In this document: positions 1-9,587 of the stretch, in pieces
Layout: each line of letters begins with the position of its first letter
How positions within the stretch are numbered: the stretch's first letter is position 1
Assembly: GCA_047605645.1 (NCBI GenBank)
Contig: JASGFJ010000001.1
Location: forward strand, 144,087 to 208,086
DNA: 64,000 nucleotides
Origin: UBA1309 sp047605645
GTDB lineage: Bacteria > Bacteroidota > Bacteroidia > Bacteroidales > Dysgonomonadaceae
Direction: 5' to 3'
Translations under genes and position numbers: made by a program
The notes under the pieces: model-generated
Database searches by the model: none
The model's input: the letters and a program-made list of their open reading frames with translations, nothing else
What the model was told of the DNA's origin: nothing

Positions 1-228
1 TGTAGTTTCATCTTTATCCAAGACTTTTACAATTTCATTCGTACGCCGATTGAACAAGACTGAGCCTATTTCGACAATATCTGTCTGGTCATGAAACTCC
101 TGAAACTCTCCTTTAGAAGATGTTGCAGTTAGCACATTGTATCCAAATTTTGCAAATGGATTTTCGTTCTGCGAATGAAGAGCAATATTAATAGATAAGA
201 CTAGTAGGATTAACAATGTCTTTCTCAT
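1..228 (-). CDS. Secreted RHS-core-like protein, N-terminal part only
   Basis: The reverse strand is open from an ATG at 226-228 to the window edge, so only about 76 residues of the N-terminus are visible. The protein starts with a clear signal peptide (MRKTLLILLVLSINIALHSQ). The mature part contains NPFAKFGYNVLTATSSKGEF and, further on, VEIGSVLFN. From memory, this wording is typical of Bacteroidetes secreted proteins that precede an RHS repeat-associated core domain and a variable C-terminal tail, often polymorphic toxins or their relics. The part that would decide this lies outside the window. The function is therefore inferred from the N-terminus alone. Confidence 0.5.
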   Translation of the reverse strand, partial: MRKTLLILLVLSINIALHSQNENPFAKFGYNVLTATSSKGEFQEFHDQTDIVEIGSVLFNRRTNEIVKVLDKDETT

Positions 229-930
229 GGTATTAAGGTTTTGAAAACGTGCAAATTATTAAATAAATTTTTAAACAGCAAATATTATTTTCTGTTTTTT
301 AGTCCACATTTGAGTATTTAGACCCTAACAATAATGAAAGCATAGTTAAGCTTTTAAGAAAGAGTCCTGTTTGTAGCTTGAAAAAGCTGATTCTGGGATG
401 ATTGTCTGCCCCAAACAAGCTCAAAGCGATTTGTCGTGCTTTGCGGATATTGCTAAATAGAGAAACGGTTTCGACCTTTGCTGTATGTATTTTAAGAGCA
501 GTGGTAGACATAATTCATAAACTGACAAGCATGACTGGTACCACCGATTGGTGGAGAACTGCTGTAATATTTGGAGTGAAGCTTGTCTGCTCACAGTTCT
601 TTCGGTGGGTTTTATCAATGACCTGAACCCCGACCAATTAAACAATATCGCCTATGGGTTAAATGCCCGATTTAGCGGAGAAATCACCTTGGCAAAAATC
701 CTTTTGATTTGCCTCACAGCTTATCCTGCCACCGAGCCTAAACCGGTTTCGTTACATGAAAGGGAATTCTTCGGCCAGTGAAATAATTTCTTGTTCCAAA
801 GACAAGGTTAATCACTATAAGTTGTACCAGATAAGTAAAGCACACTATAACGAAAAAACAGGCTTGCGAAGAATATTTATCTACTAAAACCAACAAACTC
901 TTACTGTCAGATAGGAATTTGTATGCATAA
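229..930. other. Intergenic region without a recognised gene
   Basis: About 0.7 kb between the RHS-like gene and the terminator of the glycan locus. Short overlapping open frames exist (plus strand 402-626 and 548-781, minus strand 299-511), but none has a recognisable motif, a convincing start or a promoter. The composition of 400-780 is closer to coding DNA than the flanks, so it may be an old gene relic. I could not name it. Confidence 0.4.
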
Positions 931-966
931 AAAACACCTCAGTAAGACAGACTTTACTGAGGTGTG
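931..966 (-). terminator. Intrinsic terminator of the glycan-utilisation operon
   Basis: An 11-bp perfect stem (935-945 with 954-964), extended by a G-T pair, encloses an 8-nt loop. On the minus strand it is followed by a run of six T. It lies about 85 bp beyond the stop codon of the last gene of the minus-strand glycan locus and is the natural end of that operon. Confidence 0.85.
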
Positions 967-1050
967 AAAAACCGGTTGTTTTGTCAGATAAAAAGGTGAC
1001 AATTAAGCAAAACAAGACGGTTTTATTGGGATGTTTATGCAACAAATAGT

Positions 1051-2118
1051 TTAGCCGACGTTATAGAGTGATATTTCGCATAAACTATTGTTTCCGCTAC
1101 GATTGGTATTCGGCAGAACCAATTTGATATACCGCGATTTGTAATTTTTACTATCCATCCAGAAGTCAAGACTTAGCGAGTTGATCCATCCATTAGCATC
1201 AGCAAAGTCGATGGAGCCGATTTTCTCAAACGATGTATCTGTCAGTTCCACTCCGTCTTCTGTCTTGCCGGAAATGTAAATATCTACTGTCCGGGCATCT
1301 GTGTACCCGTTTCTGCGCCAGATTGAAATTTTATTAAAGGTTTTCTCCTCTTTCATATCCACCATCAAAGACCATGGCGGATTTGATACTTTGGAAATGT
1401 CATTGTGCCAAAAGCTAATTGTGGAACCATCTATTATTTTTGATGCACCATAGCCGGATGAATACTGTTCAGAGGCAACTGCCGTCCAGCCAGTTTTACT
1501 TAGTTCAACGGCAGAATAATTTGAATAAACTTTAAGCGGAGCAGAAACAACACCTTCCTTTCCATCTGCCGGCATAGCTACTATATTTACGACACCTTTG
1601 CCTACAGATGTTATAATTCCGTCTTTGTCGATTGTCGCAATGTTTGTATCCGTCGATTTATAAATAAGCCTTGTGTTCGTTGCGTTGAGCGGATAGATAA
1701 AAAATAAGGAAGATACATCGAGAGGACTATCAATTGATACCATAACGTATTCATCAGAAACAGAAATGGATTTAATGTGAGAAAGGACGTTGACAACGCT
1801 GGACGTTTGAGCTCGCTTTGTCCCGTTAAGGGATACGGCATAGATGGAGGCGATGCCCGGTCCAATAGCTTTCACTGTTCCATCCTTTGTAACATTTGCT
1901 ACCTGGTTGTTGGAGCAGTAGAAGGCGATTGCCTGATCAGCCGGATCTGTTTTAAATTTCAATTGGTATGTACTGTCTTTATCTAGATAGATAGTATCGT
2001 TTCCATTCAGGATAGAGATGCCTGAGACGTCTATATCGTCGTTTTTATCGTCAGAGCAAGCTGCCAGAAGAATCGAAAAAGCAACAGATATAAAAAATAT
2101 AAGGTTTGACGTTTTCAT
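1051..2118 (-). CDS. BIG_2 / F5/8-type-C (discoidin) surface lipoprotein
   Basis: A 355-residue lipoprotein with a signal peptide ending in LLAAC (Cys21). The next residues are SDDKNDD, an acidic stretch of the kind that acts as a lipoprotein export signal in Bacteroidetes, so it is probably displayed on the cell surface. Two bacterial Ig-like BIG_2 repeats follow (about residues 32-112 and 113-198, the second with a TNIATIDKDGIITSVGKG pattern). The C-terminal 150 residues form a discoidin/F5/8-type-C or CBM32-like domain, with a KIIDGS..FWHN motif near its start and ending CEISLY. It is the last gene of the glycan locus and most likely binds glycan for the SusC/SusD pair. No catalytic residues are apparent. 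Confidence 0.82.
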   Translation of the reverse strand: MKTSNLIFFISVAFSILLAACSDDKNDDIDVSGISILNGNDTIYLDKDSTYQLKFKTDPADQAIAFYCSNNQVANVTKDGTVKAIGPGIASIYAVSLNGTKRAQTSSVVNVLSHIKSISVSDEYVMVSIDSPLDVSSLFFIYPLNATNTRLIYKSTDTNIATIDKDGIITSVGKGVVNIVAMPADGKEGVVSAPLKVYSNYSAVELSKTGWTAVASEQYSSGYGASKIIDGSTISFWHNDISKVSNPPWSLMVDMKEEKTFNKISIWRRNGYTDARTVDIYISGKTEDGVELTDTSFEKIGSIDFADANGWINSLSLDFWMDSKNYKSRYIKLVLPNTNRSGNNSLCEISLYNVG

Positions 2119-2197
2119 AGTCTATCAATTTTATTTGTTATACAAATGTTTGTTGAGGTTGGCATGTCGCTTTCGTATCAGCCTTCCCCTTTCCCTG

Positions 2198-3367
2198 TTA
2201 AGGGCATCTAACTCCTTCTTCCCATGTAATTGTACTGGCGCCGATGGCATTGTATCCATGGCCGGTGTAATCTACTACAATGTTTTTATTTGCATCGTCT
2301 TTCCAGGAGTTGAATTTCCAGTATGCCAGCAGATCGGGAGAGTCGGCTGAAACAGCGCAAATATTGTTCGCAATTTCACTTTCAGTAAGTGCGCGAGTCC
2401 AAATGCGTGCTTCGCTGATTTTTCCTTTCAATGTCCTCTTGGTTGAATTGCTTGTGGTTCCTATATAGAAAGCAACCTTCGAGGTGCTGTTTTTTGACCC
2501 GTCAAAAAGGTTGATCGGCCCTCGAGGAGCATCCACATAAGCATTGAGTTTACCATCAATATATAAGGTAATCCTTTTTCCATCGTAGGTGACAGCCACA
2601 TGTACCCATTTGCTTTGAGTAACAGCATTTACACTTGATACCGGATATCCTCCTCCGGCCAGTTGCAAATAGTCTTTGGGTATTTTTACGTCGCCAAGGC
2701 GCAACAGGAAATTTTCTTCACAACCGATGATGGTACCGATGTAGGGGTCGCTTTCCTGAAAAGCATCAACAAAGATCCGGGCCTCCATGCTTAGTTGCGA
2801 TACAGCGGACAAATCTCGCCCGGGATCGCTGCTAAAATCTACATAAAAATAATTGCCGCTTAGTTTTGCTGCTTTTGTGATGATCGTCTTTTTGAGTACG
2901 ACATACATCACTTGGGAAGACTCGAGAAGATGTTGGTTTCCCGTTTGTATTCCGCTGATTTCTACAGGCAGGCAGTAGGTGTCTTCATCCTTGAAATTGT
3001 CAATGGAATTGATTTGTAAATAGAATGGTTCGGAAGCATATTTTCCGGACTTGATGATTGCGCTTTCAGTGTCAAAGGTATATGAATGATCCGGCAGCGG
3101 CTTGTAGTTGGTCCCATTCTTGTCGTTATAGGCAGCCAATAAGCCGGCATTTGCTTTTATGCCCACTTTGGTATCATCCGTTACCTTTGCCGATGAACGA
3201 ATACTGATGCCTATGGCTTCCGGCTCTTCTAAAGAATAAGTGACAACAGGAGAAATATCTGTTCCTGCAAAATAGACGATGTCTTTTATCTCTTCGGGAT
3301 TTGTACAGGATAGTATTCCGGTACAGAGAAAGAAGGTAAAAAGGGAATGTTTTATGATTGATTTCAT
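2198..3367 (-). CDS. DUF1735 and LamG-domain lipoprotein
   Basis: A 389-residue lipoprotein with lipobox ILSC (Cys21). Residues from about 30 to 165 form a DUF1735-type domain, seen in YNDKNGTNY and in the order of short strands with a late VMYVVLKK strand. Residues from about 175 to 385 form a concanavalin-A-like LamG/laminin-G fold, with KWVHVAVTYDG, ITLYIDGK, GKISEARIWTRALTESEI and a final LLAYWKF. This architecture is common beside GH18 endoglycosidases in Bacteroidetes. It probably acts as a surface glycan-binding or substrate-positioning protein. It lies 34 bp downstream of the GH18 gene on the same strand and is surely co-transcribed. Confidence 0.85.
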   Translation of the reverse strand: MKSIIKHSLFTFFLCTGILSCTNPEEIKDIVYFAGTDISPVVTYSLEEPEAIGISIRSSAKVTDDTKVGIKANAGLLAAYNDKNGTNYKPLPDHSYTFDTESAIIKSGKYASEPFYLQINSIDNFKDEDTYCLPVEISGIQTGNQHLLESSQVMYVVLKKTIITKAAKLSGNYFYVDFSSDPGRDLSAVSQLSMEARIFVDAFQESDPYIGTIIGCEENFLLRLGDVKIPKDYLQLAGGGYPVSSVNAVTQSKWVHVAVTYDGKRITLYIDGKLNAYVDAPRGPINLFDGSKNSTSKVAFYIGTTSNSTKRTLKGKISEARIWTRALTESEIANNICAVSADSPDLLAYWKFNSWKDDANKNIVVDYTGHGYNAIGASTITWEEGVRCP

Positions 3368-3401
3368 GGCTTGTTCTTTATCAAGTTTACATATTCCGGA
3401 A

Positions 3402-4406
3402 TTATCTGGCAGCGGGATTCATAATCTGGATAGCTTCCCGCAGGTATTTATAATCTGATTCAGGGTTGGCATACTCATATTCCATGTGGTAGGTGCCACA
3501 TCCGCCTTTTCGTGTCTGTTTATTATTCACTTTGGGATTGAAAAGAGCCATTCCCTTAAGTGAATTCATCGAAGTGACTTTGCCTGTGGCATCATCTACA
3601 TGGCTGAAAGCACTCGTGCCTCCGGTGCGCCAGTAGCTTTCAAAATTTTCTGTAAAAATATACTGTTCAGGTTTCCACCCTTTCGAGTTTGCTGAGTTAA
3701 AACGTTTCTGCAGATCTCCATCGCCCCAGGATGCGTAGGACTGGACAATTCCATAATTGAAGAGAGGCGCCAGTTCCGAATGGACGGCGTAGGGTACTCC
3801 ATCAATCATCAATAGTTTATTTGTCCCGGATGCAGGTCCGAAATATTTACTCAAGGCTGTCACAAAGTCTTTCATCAATGCATTGTTGTGTCCAACCAGA
3901 GGGCCTACTCCTCCATAGCCTGGCTCGTAATCTAAGTCGATTCCGTCGTAATTGTATTTGTGCATCGTATCTGCCAGCGCCTTGGCGTATAACTCTACTC
4001 CTTCGGTGGTTGCCTCGAAAGGTGCAGGGACTTCGTGTGCGAAAATGGTGAATGTGACCTTTGTTCCCAATACATCCTGGACATATTTCAGATCCTCTTG
4101 TTGTAATTTATCCAAATCACTGTATTTTCCCCAGATGGAAATAATATCCACACTATCGGGTACGGCTTGCAGGCGGGTTACCATCGACGGCCCTTTTGCT
4201 GTCCATCCTCCGAACCAGCCAAAAGCGACCTGCCTCTCGGACATAATACTTTTGTAAGCGCGAAGATTCTTGAAGTAATCTTCTGCTTTTTCCAACGGAT
4301 GTACTGCTTTTTTTGTTTCCACATCTGTCCAATCGCTGTTGCATGTGCAAAAGAGCAAGCTAAGCAAAAGCAAGTGTATGTATTTTGAGTTTCTCATAAT
4401 TTCCAA
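3402..4406 (-). CDS. GH18 endo-beta-N-acetylglucosaminidase, lipoprotein
   Basis: A 334-residue family 18 glycoside hydrolase. The catalytic motif is intact: D154-G-I-D157-L-D159-Y-E161, with E161 as the acid/base and D159 assisting the substrate acetamido group. Members of this branch cleave the chitobiose core of N-glycans and release the glycan from the asparagine-linked GlcNAc. The N-terminus is a lipoprotein signal with Cys20 or Cys22 as the lipidated residue, followed by NSDWTDVE, a mature start typical of GH18 enzymes in SusCD loci. ATG at codon 4 (MRNSKY) is the more natural signal-peptide start. It lies between susD and the DUF1735 gene. Whether it prefers complex or high-mannose glycans cannot be read from the sequence. 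Confidence 0.9.
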   Translation of the reverse strand: MEIMRNSKYIHLLLLSLLFCTCNSDWTDVETKKAVHPLEKAEDYFKNLRAYKSIMSERQVAFGWFGGWTAKGPSMVTRLQAVPDSVDIISIWGKYSDLDKLQQEDLKYVQDVLGTKVTFTIFAHEVPAPFEATTEGVELYAKALADTMHKYNYDGIDLDYEPGYGGVGPLVGHNNALMKDFVTALSKYFGPASGTNKLLMIDGVPYAVHSELAPLFNYGIVQSYASWGDGDLQKRFNSANSKGWKPEQYIFTENFESYWRTGGTSAFSHVDDATGKVTSMNSLKGMALFNPKVNNKQTRKGGCGTYHMEYEYANPESDYKYLREAIQIMNPAAR

Positions 4407-4422
4407 CGATTAATATTCAACT

Positions 4423-6042
4423 TTACTTTTTATCCCACCACAGAAGTGTTCCTCCATTGTCAGGTCCGCCAAGCAGAAGGACGGCTTTTGCCACTTCCGT
4501 TTCATTAGCCCTGTATTCCGATTGAGGGAAAGGAAGCCTGCGGACCTGTTTGTCTGTATTTATTGTCCCGCCACTGTTGTTGTTGGCAACAGGGAATAAC
4601 TGAGGATATCCTGTCCTTCTGAATTCAGTCCAGGCCTCTTGTCCTTCCGGAAACATGGCTAGCCATTTCTGAGTGATTATTTGCTCCAGATTTCGCTCAA
4701 AGCTTGCATTCGATTCCCATTTGATCCTTATATCGGTAGAAGCCGAAATGCTGGCGCCTCCGATGGCATCGGTGAAAGCTGCCGGTGTGGAAGTCGAATC
4801 AGTGGTATATGCAGCTGCTTCGGCAGCAGTCACTCCTCTTTGTTCCAGAGAGGTTGATATGCCCCGGGAGTATAATTCTCCGGCTGTTCCTCCCATATTC
4901 CATCCTCTTAATGCGCCTTCCGCTCTTAAGAAATACATTTCTGCAGCACACGTCCATAGGATAGGAGAGTCGGTGGAGCTGTTCATGACATTGGGGCTGG
5001 ACGCTTGCATATAAGTCGGTTTGTTATTTATTATCATCCCGTTCCGGACGCCGTGATACCCTGCGTCGGGAAGAGAAGAGGGACTGAAATATTTGGGTAA
5101 CCTGGGATCTTTATATCCTTTCAGGAACGACTCCATACTTGCTCCCATGCGAATATCCCCATATCGGCTCCAACAGACCCATAATGGGTTAAATACCTGT
5201 ACTCCCAAAGCTGTCTTAAGTTCCGCATTATCCGAATTGTTCCGCATAACACCGTATTCGTCGTTGACAGCTTCTTCTGCATATTTTTTCGCTAATACCG
5301 GTTCTACATACACGATGCGCATGGCCAGCCTCAACTTGAGTGAATTTGCAAAAACAAGCCACTTGCTGTAATCTCCTCCGTAAATCAAATCATACTTTTT
5401 CAGAGGTTTGGCATTTGGTGCAGCTTTCAAAAAAGCTTTCAGGTTAACAATGGCACTGTCCAAATCATGGAAAAAGCTTTTATATACACTTTCCTGAGAA
5501 TCGTAGGGAGAACCGAGGGCACCTTCTCCCATTTTGGAATAGGGGATAGGGCCGTAGTTATCCGTTATGCGGTGGAGGGTCATTACTTTTAGTATCTGAG
5601 CCAAGTCAAAGGCATTGTCGACGCCATATTCTTTCGATTTGGCTTTGATGCGTGACCAATATCCCATCATTCGATAGGCGACATTGAATCCGACATCATT
5701 CCAGTCGCTATAGAATAAATTGTATGTACTGTTGTTGTTGCTGTTGTTCCATTGCCCAATGGCTGCCATATATCCCGAGAAAATATCTCCCGACAAATTC
5801 TGAGCCCGCTGGTATTCGTTTGCATCTTTGTCGCTGGTTGGGATAATATCCACCATGAAGGAGGGAAACATACCTCCTAATGCAAGCATGTCTTTTTCCA
5901 GGTCTTCGTCTGTGGCTCGATTCGGATCGGTATTGTAGTTTTCGAAATTGCCGGTGCATGCTCCCATGATCAGACAAAGGCAAATGGCTCCGACTATCGC
6001 TTTTATTTTTATATAGTGATTTGTTGACATAAACTTACTCAA
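4423..6042 (-). CDS. SusD/RagB-family starch-binding-like lipoprotein
   Basis: A 539-residue SusD-like protein with lipobox IMGAC (Cys29) followed by TGNFENYNTDPNRATDEDL, a standard SusD-like mature start. The middle carries the tetratricopeptide-type helices, including an FANSLKLRLAMRI helix. The C-terminal part has the ILWTCAAEMYFLRAEGALRG helix of this family and ends in WTEFRRTGYPQLFPV and RLPFPQSEYRANE. It sits as a lid on the SusC transporter and passes glycans into the pore. It lies 13 bp downstream of susC. Codon 5 (MSTNHY) is an alternative start. Confidence 0.95.
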   Translation of the reverse strand: MSKFMSTNHYIKIKAIVGAICLCLIMGACTGNFENYNTDPNRATDEDLEKDMLALGGMFPSFMVDIIPTSDKDANEYQRAQNLSGDIFSGYMAAIGQWNNSNNNSTYNLFYSDWNDVGFNVAYRMMGYWSRIKAKSKEYGVDNAFDLAQILKVMTLHRITDNYGPIPYSKMGEGALGSPYDSQESVYKSFFHDLDSAIVNLKAFLKAAPNAKPLKKYDLIYGGDYSKWLVFANSLKLRLAMRIVYVEPVLAKKYAEEAVNDEYGVMRNNSDNAELKTALGVQVFNPLWVCWSRYGDIRMGASMESFLKGYKDPRLPKYFSPSSLPDAGYHGVRNGMIINNKPTYMQASSPNVMNSSTDSPILWTCAAEMYFLRAEGALRGWNMGGTAGELYSRGISTSLEQRGVTAAEAAAYTTDSTSTPAAFTDAIGGASISASTDIRIKWESNASFERNLEQIITQKWLAMFPEGQEAWTEFRRTGYPQLFPVANNNSGGTINTDKQVRRLPFPQSEYRANETEVAKAVLLLGGPDNGGTLLWWDKK

Positions 6043-6055
6043 TTAAAAGTTATTA

Positions 6056-9000
6056 CTAGAATTGAACTTTTATGCTGAATCCCAGGCTTCGTAAACTGGG
6101 CTGCATAAAATAGTCGAACCCTTGATAGTAAGTGCCTGTAGAGGCGGTAATCTCCGGATCGTACGGGGCTTTGTTATATATCATCCAAAGGTTTCGTCCG
6201 ATAAGAGCGAGGCTAAGCTGATCGACATATCCTTTGAACCATTTTTTAGGGAATGTGTAGCCAAGTGTTGCTTCACGTAGCCGGACATTGGTGGAACTGT
6301 AGATGTATTCCGATAGGATTCCGGTGGTTCCTCCCCCTACAACAGAGTAATAATTTTCAGGGTTTAAGCGTCCTTCATTGACTAATACGCCTCCTTCATC
6401 GCGGGCTTTTGCCGAAACTTCTGAAACACCGAATCTATCCATCAGGGCTTGCGTGGCAGAAACGCCGACTCCTCCGACACGTGCATCGAATAGAAAACTT
6501 AAATCAAATCCTTTGATTGAAAACGAGTTGTTCCAGCCCAGATTGTATTTGGGATTCACATTCCCTGCTTTTATCCAGTTGGTCGGATCTGCCGTCACAG
6601 CTCCGCTTTCTCCGTCTACATGTACGTATCCATTGTGGTCTTTTCTTAAGGTGGACACATAGATATCTCCCATCCGGCTTCCTTCACGTAATTCCATCCG
6701 GTATGAACCATTTGCACTTACAATAAATGAACTTCTGCTCATGCTTTCGCCGGTTGTCGGATCGATCGTACCCTCCGGGACAAGCTCTTTTATTTTGTTC
6801 CGGTTGGAAGAATATGTCAGATTGGAGTTCCAGGTTAGAGGACCGAACTGATTTTTGTATCCGAGTGTAAGCTCAATACCCTGGTTGTTCACTTTCCCTG
6901 CATTGATGTATGCGCTATTGACGCCCACCGCACTAGCTCCGGCTTCAATCTGAAAAAGTTGATTGTGGGTATTGGTGTTATAGTATGTCAGATCTAGGTT
7001 GAACTGATCTTTCAGAAAACGGATATTTGTTCCGGTTTCAAATGCTTTGGTTAATTCCGGTTTTAATCCGACAGCCGGATAAAAAGAGATCAGATTTAGA
7101 CTTCCGTTTGTCATGCCATAGGAGTTCCGGGTGATGTATCGGCGGGGTGCATTCCCTACTTCGCTGTATGAACCACGGATTTTCATAAACGAAATGTAAT
7201 CTTTGGGCATCTTACATATATCGTTGAGCATTCCTGACAATCCCACAGACGGATAGAAAAAGGAAGTCCCGTTGGAGGTAAATGCCAACTGTGAAGCCCA
7301 TTCGTTCCTGGCGGTTAAGTCAAGATATACCACGCCCTTGTATCCCAATTGGAAAGTCGCGAACAGGGCTTGTGTCTGATCGTGATATTCTGATTGAATG
7401 GGTTTGGTCTGTGAATCGCCCATGTCGATATTTGCGAAAGAAAAGAAGTTAGGAACCAGCGAAAGGAATCCTTCCAATCCGGTGATTTCGTTTTTGGCGT
7501 CCATGATGCTTGCTCCCGCAGTAGCCCGCATGGAGAAATCCTCTCCGAAACGCTTGTCTATATTGGCCAACAGATCGGCATAAGTCTGCCTGTCGGTCAG
7601 TTTCCGGTTTTGATAGTAGCCATTTTCCGAAGCGAATAACGGATCGGCGGAAGCTGAAATCTTTCGGGTGAAAATATTGTCTGTGTTATCCATACGGACG
7701 CGGCCTGCCAGATTCAACCACTTCGTTACATCATATTTCAGAGCAGTGGTGAATGAATAGCGATTGGTCTTGTTTTTGAATTTTTCTTTATGGACAATCC
7801 AATATGGGTTTTGCATGCCTAAACCCTGGTCTCTGTAATCGGCCCAGAATTGGGTATTGAAATTTCGTTCAGGATTGTATCTTTCGTATATCTTGTATTT
7901 CTCAATATCGTCTCCACGCGGAAACAGGTATATAGGTAACAGGGGATTGTGAAATTGACCTTGTGTCATCATATTGACATCCTTATGGTCGACGTATGAG
8001 AAAGAAAGGTCAAGGCTTAGTTTGTTTTTGATGAGGTCGGTAGAATTTCTGACGTTTAGGTTCAACCGGGTTAAATCGTTGTTGGGGATAATGCCTCTTG
8101 CTGCCATAGAACCGATAGACACATAGGTCTGATTCATCTCAGAGCCGACAGAGGTGCTCAATGAATTCATTTCGGTATACGCTGTTTGGAAGAAATCCTT
8201 GGGGCGATAGGGGTTGGCTGTTCCGGGTGCCCCCCAACTGTTGAATCCTCTGTCTTTACTGCCATATCTGTCCTGGAATTTTGGCATCACAAATGGTGTC
8301 ATAAACTGAGTGTTGTTGGAATAGCTTGCTTTTAGTTTCCCCGTAGCGCCTTTTTTTGTCGTCACCAGCACAACTCCGTTAGCTCCCTGGCTTCCATAAA
8401 GTGCTGCCGCTGCTGCACCGGTCAGGATGGAGATGCTTTCCACGTCGTCCGTATTTAGAAATGAAACCGGATCACTGTCTCCTCCATCGGGCGATTCGTA
8501 AAAAGAATCGGGTTGGTCTTGCCTGGTGTTCATTATCGGAACGCCGTCAATGACATACAAGGCATTGTTCTCGCCAAATAGTGATTTTGTCCCGCGCATG
8601 ACAACACGGGAAGAGCCTCCGATTCCCGATGCACTGTTATTGATTTGTACACCTGCAATTTTCCCCGAAAGGCTGTTGATGAAGTTGGCATCTTTCACGG
8701 AGGTCAGTTCACCCGCTTTGATTTCCTGTACATTGTATGTCAAGGCTTTGGTCTCGCGTTTGATACCCAGTGCCGTGACAACAAAATCCCCGAGCACGAT
8801 GTTGTCTTCTTTCATGATTATATGAAATGTCTTTGCATTTCCAACAAGCTTTTCTTGCGTTATATAGCCCATGTATGAAAAAACGATCACCTCTTTTCCG
8901 GATGCTTTTATGGTATATTTACCGTCTGTGTCGGTGAAAACTCCGCTGGTTGTCCCTTTGATTATCACATTCACTCCGGCAAGCGGATTGTTACCGGTGT

Positions 9001-9442
9001 CTACAACAGTACCGGAGAGTGTCTTTTTGGAAACGGATGATTGTTGTGCAGAGTATGTGAAATCAGGATGTTCTCTTTTGTTCTTTAAGACAATGTGCGA
9101 TCCTTCCATTGAGTAGATGATGTCGGTATTTTTAAGTACATTGTTCAGTACCTGATAAACCGGCTTGTTTACCATATTAATCGAAACCTTGCGTTTCAAT
9201 TCCACTTTGTCGTTGTAGATAAACAGATAGTCGGTCTGCTTCTCTATTTCGGAGAGAATCTGTTCGAGTTGTGCATTGCTTTTCCGGATAGATACTTTGG
9301 CATTCTGAGAAAAAGAATTTTCTGAAAAAACAGCAGATACTCCGAAGAAAAGGAATAATAGAGTTAATCTCATGATTCTGCAAAAAAGGTTAAATTGTTT
9401 CTTTTTCTTCAGGATGAACTCCTGAAAGACATTTTTTTTCAT
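6056..9442 (-). CDS. SusC/RagA-family TonB-linked outer-membrane transporter with STN domain
   Basis: A 1128-residue TonB-dependent transporter. In order it has a long signal region (about 1-45), a secretin/TonB N-terminal (STN) domain (about 48-120), a carboxypeptidase-regulatory-like domain (about 140-225), a plug with VIDGVPIMN and GAAAAALYGSQGANGVVLVTT, and a large beta-barrel ending in aromatic Phe. The STN domain is the part that touches a FecR-type anti-sigma factor, and a matching anti-sigma/ECF pair lies directly upstream, so glycan transport is expected to switch on this locus. It imports oligosaccharides handed over by the SusD-like lipoprotein. Confidence 0.96.
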   Translation of the reverse strand: MKKNVFQEFILKKKKQFNLFCRIMRLTLLFLFFGVSAVFSENSFSQNAKVSIRKSNAQLEQILSEIEKQTDYLFIYNDKVELKRKVSINMVNKPVYQVLNNVLKNTDIIYSMEGSHIVLKNKREHPDFTYSAQQSSVSKKTLSGTVVDTGNNPLAGVNVIIKGTTSGVFTDTDGKYTIKASGKEVIVFSYMGYITQEKLVGNAKTFHIIMKEDNIVLGDFVVTALGIKRETKALTYNVQEIKAGELTSVKDANFINSLSGKIAGVQINNSASGIGGSSRVVMRGTKSLFGENNALYVIDGVPIMNTRQDQPDSFYESPDGGDSDPVSFLNTDDVESISILTGAAAAALYGSQGANGVVLVTTKKGATGKLKASYSNNTQFMTPFVMPKFQDRYGSKDRGFNSWGAPGTANPYRPKDFFQTAYTEMNSLSTSVGSEMNQTYVSIGSMAARGIIPNNDLTRLNLNVRNSTDLIKNKLSLDLSFSYVDHKDVNMMTQGQFHNPLLPIYLFPRGDDIEKYKIYERYNPERNFNTQFWADYRDQGLGMQNPYWIVHKEKFKNKTNRYSFTTALKYDVTKWLNLAGRVRMDNTDNIFTRKISASADPLFASENGYYQNRKLTDRQTYADLLANIDKRFGEDFSMRATAGASIMDAKNEITGLEGFLSLVPNFFSFANIDMGDSQTKPIQSEYHDQTQALFATFQLGYKGVVYLDLTARNEWASQLAFTSNGTSFFYPSVGLSGMLNDICKMPKDYISFMKIRGSYSEVGNAPRRYITRNSYGMTNGSLNLISFYPAVGLKPELTKAFETGTNIRFLKDQFNLDLTYYNTNTHNQLFQIEAGASAVGVNSAYINAGKVNNQGIELTLGYKNQFGPLTWNSNLTYSSNRNKIKELVPEGTIDPTTGESMSRSSFIVSANGSYRMELREGSRMGDIYVSTLRKDHNGYVHVDGESGAVTADPTNWIKAGNVNPKYNLGWNNSFSIKGFDLSFLFDARVGGVGVSATQALMDRFGVSEVSAKARDEGGVLVNEGRLNPENYYSVVGGGTTGILSEYIYSSTNVRLREATLGYTFPKKWFKGYVDQLSLALIGRNLWMIYNKAPYDPEITASTGTYYQGFDYFMQPSLRSLGFSIKVQF

Positions 9443-9495
9443 AGATTTAAGGTGTTAATAGATGAATACAGTCTGACAATTGTATTTGTTTTTTT

Positions 9496-9527
9496 AGGTC
9501 AATAATTGCGTCAACAATTATTGACCT
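9496..9527. promoter_or_regulatory. 13-bp inverted repeat upstream of susC
   Basis: A perfect 13-bp inverted repeat (496-508 and 515-527 of the 9-kb block, half-site AGGTCAATAATTG) with a 6-nt loop lies between the anti-sigma gene and susC. Read on the minus strand it is followed by an A-rich tract, not a T-run, so it is not a standard intrinsic terminator. It could be a leader hairpin, a stabilising stem after processing, or an operator next to the ECF-dependent susC promoter. Confidence 0.55.
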
Positions 9528-9587
9528 TCTGCTTTTAAATTTGCTTTTCCATAGGCTTTTCCTGTGTTTTAGGGGGAATACTGTTGA

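Noticed and set aside
400..417. An 18-base stretch matching 17139-17156 with one mismatch, in the orphan terminator region.
   Set aside because: In 64 kb a few 18-base matches with one mismatch are expected by chance, and neither flank is shared.
402..781. Two overlapping plus-strand frames of 74 and 77 codons.
   Set aside because: No motif, promoter or start context. At best a relic, so not called as genes.
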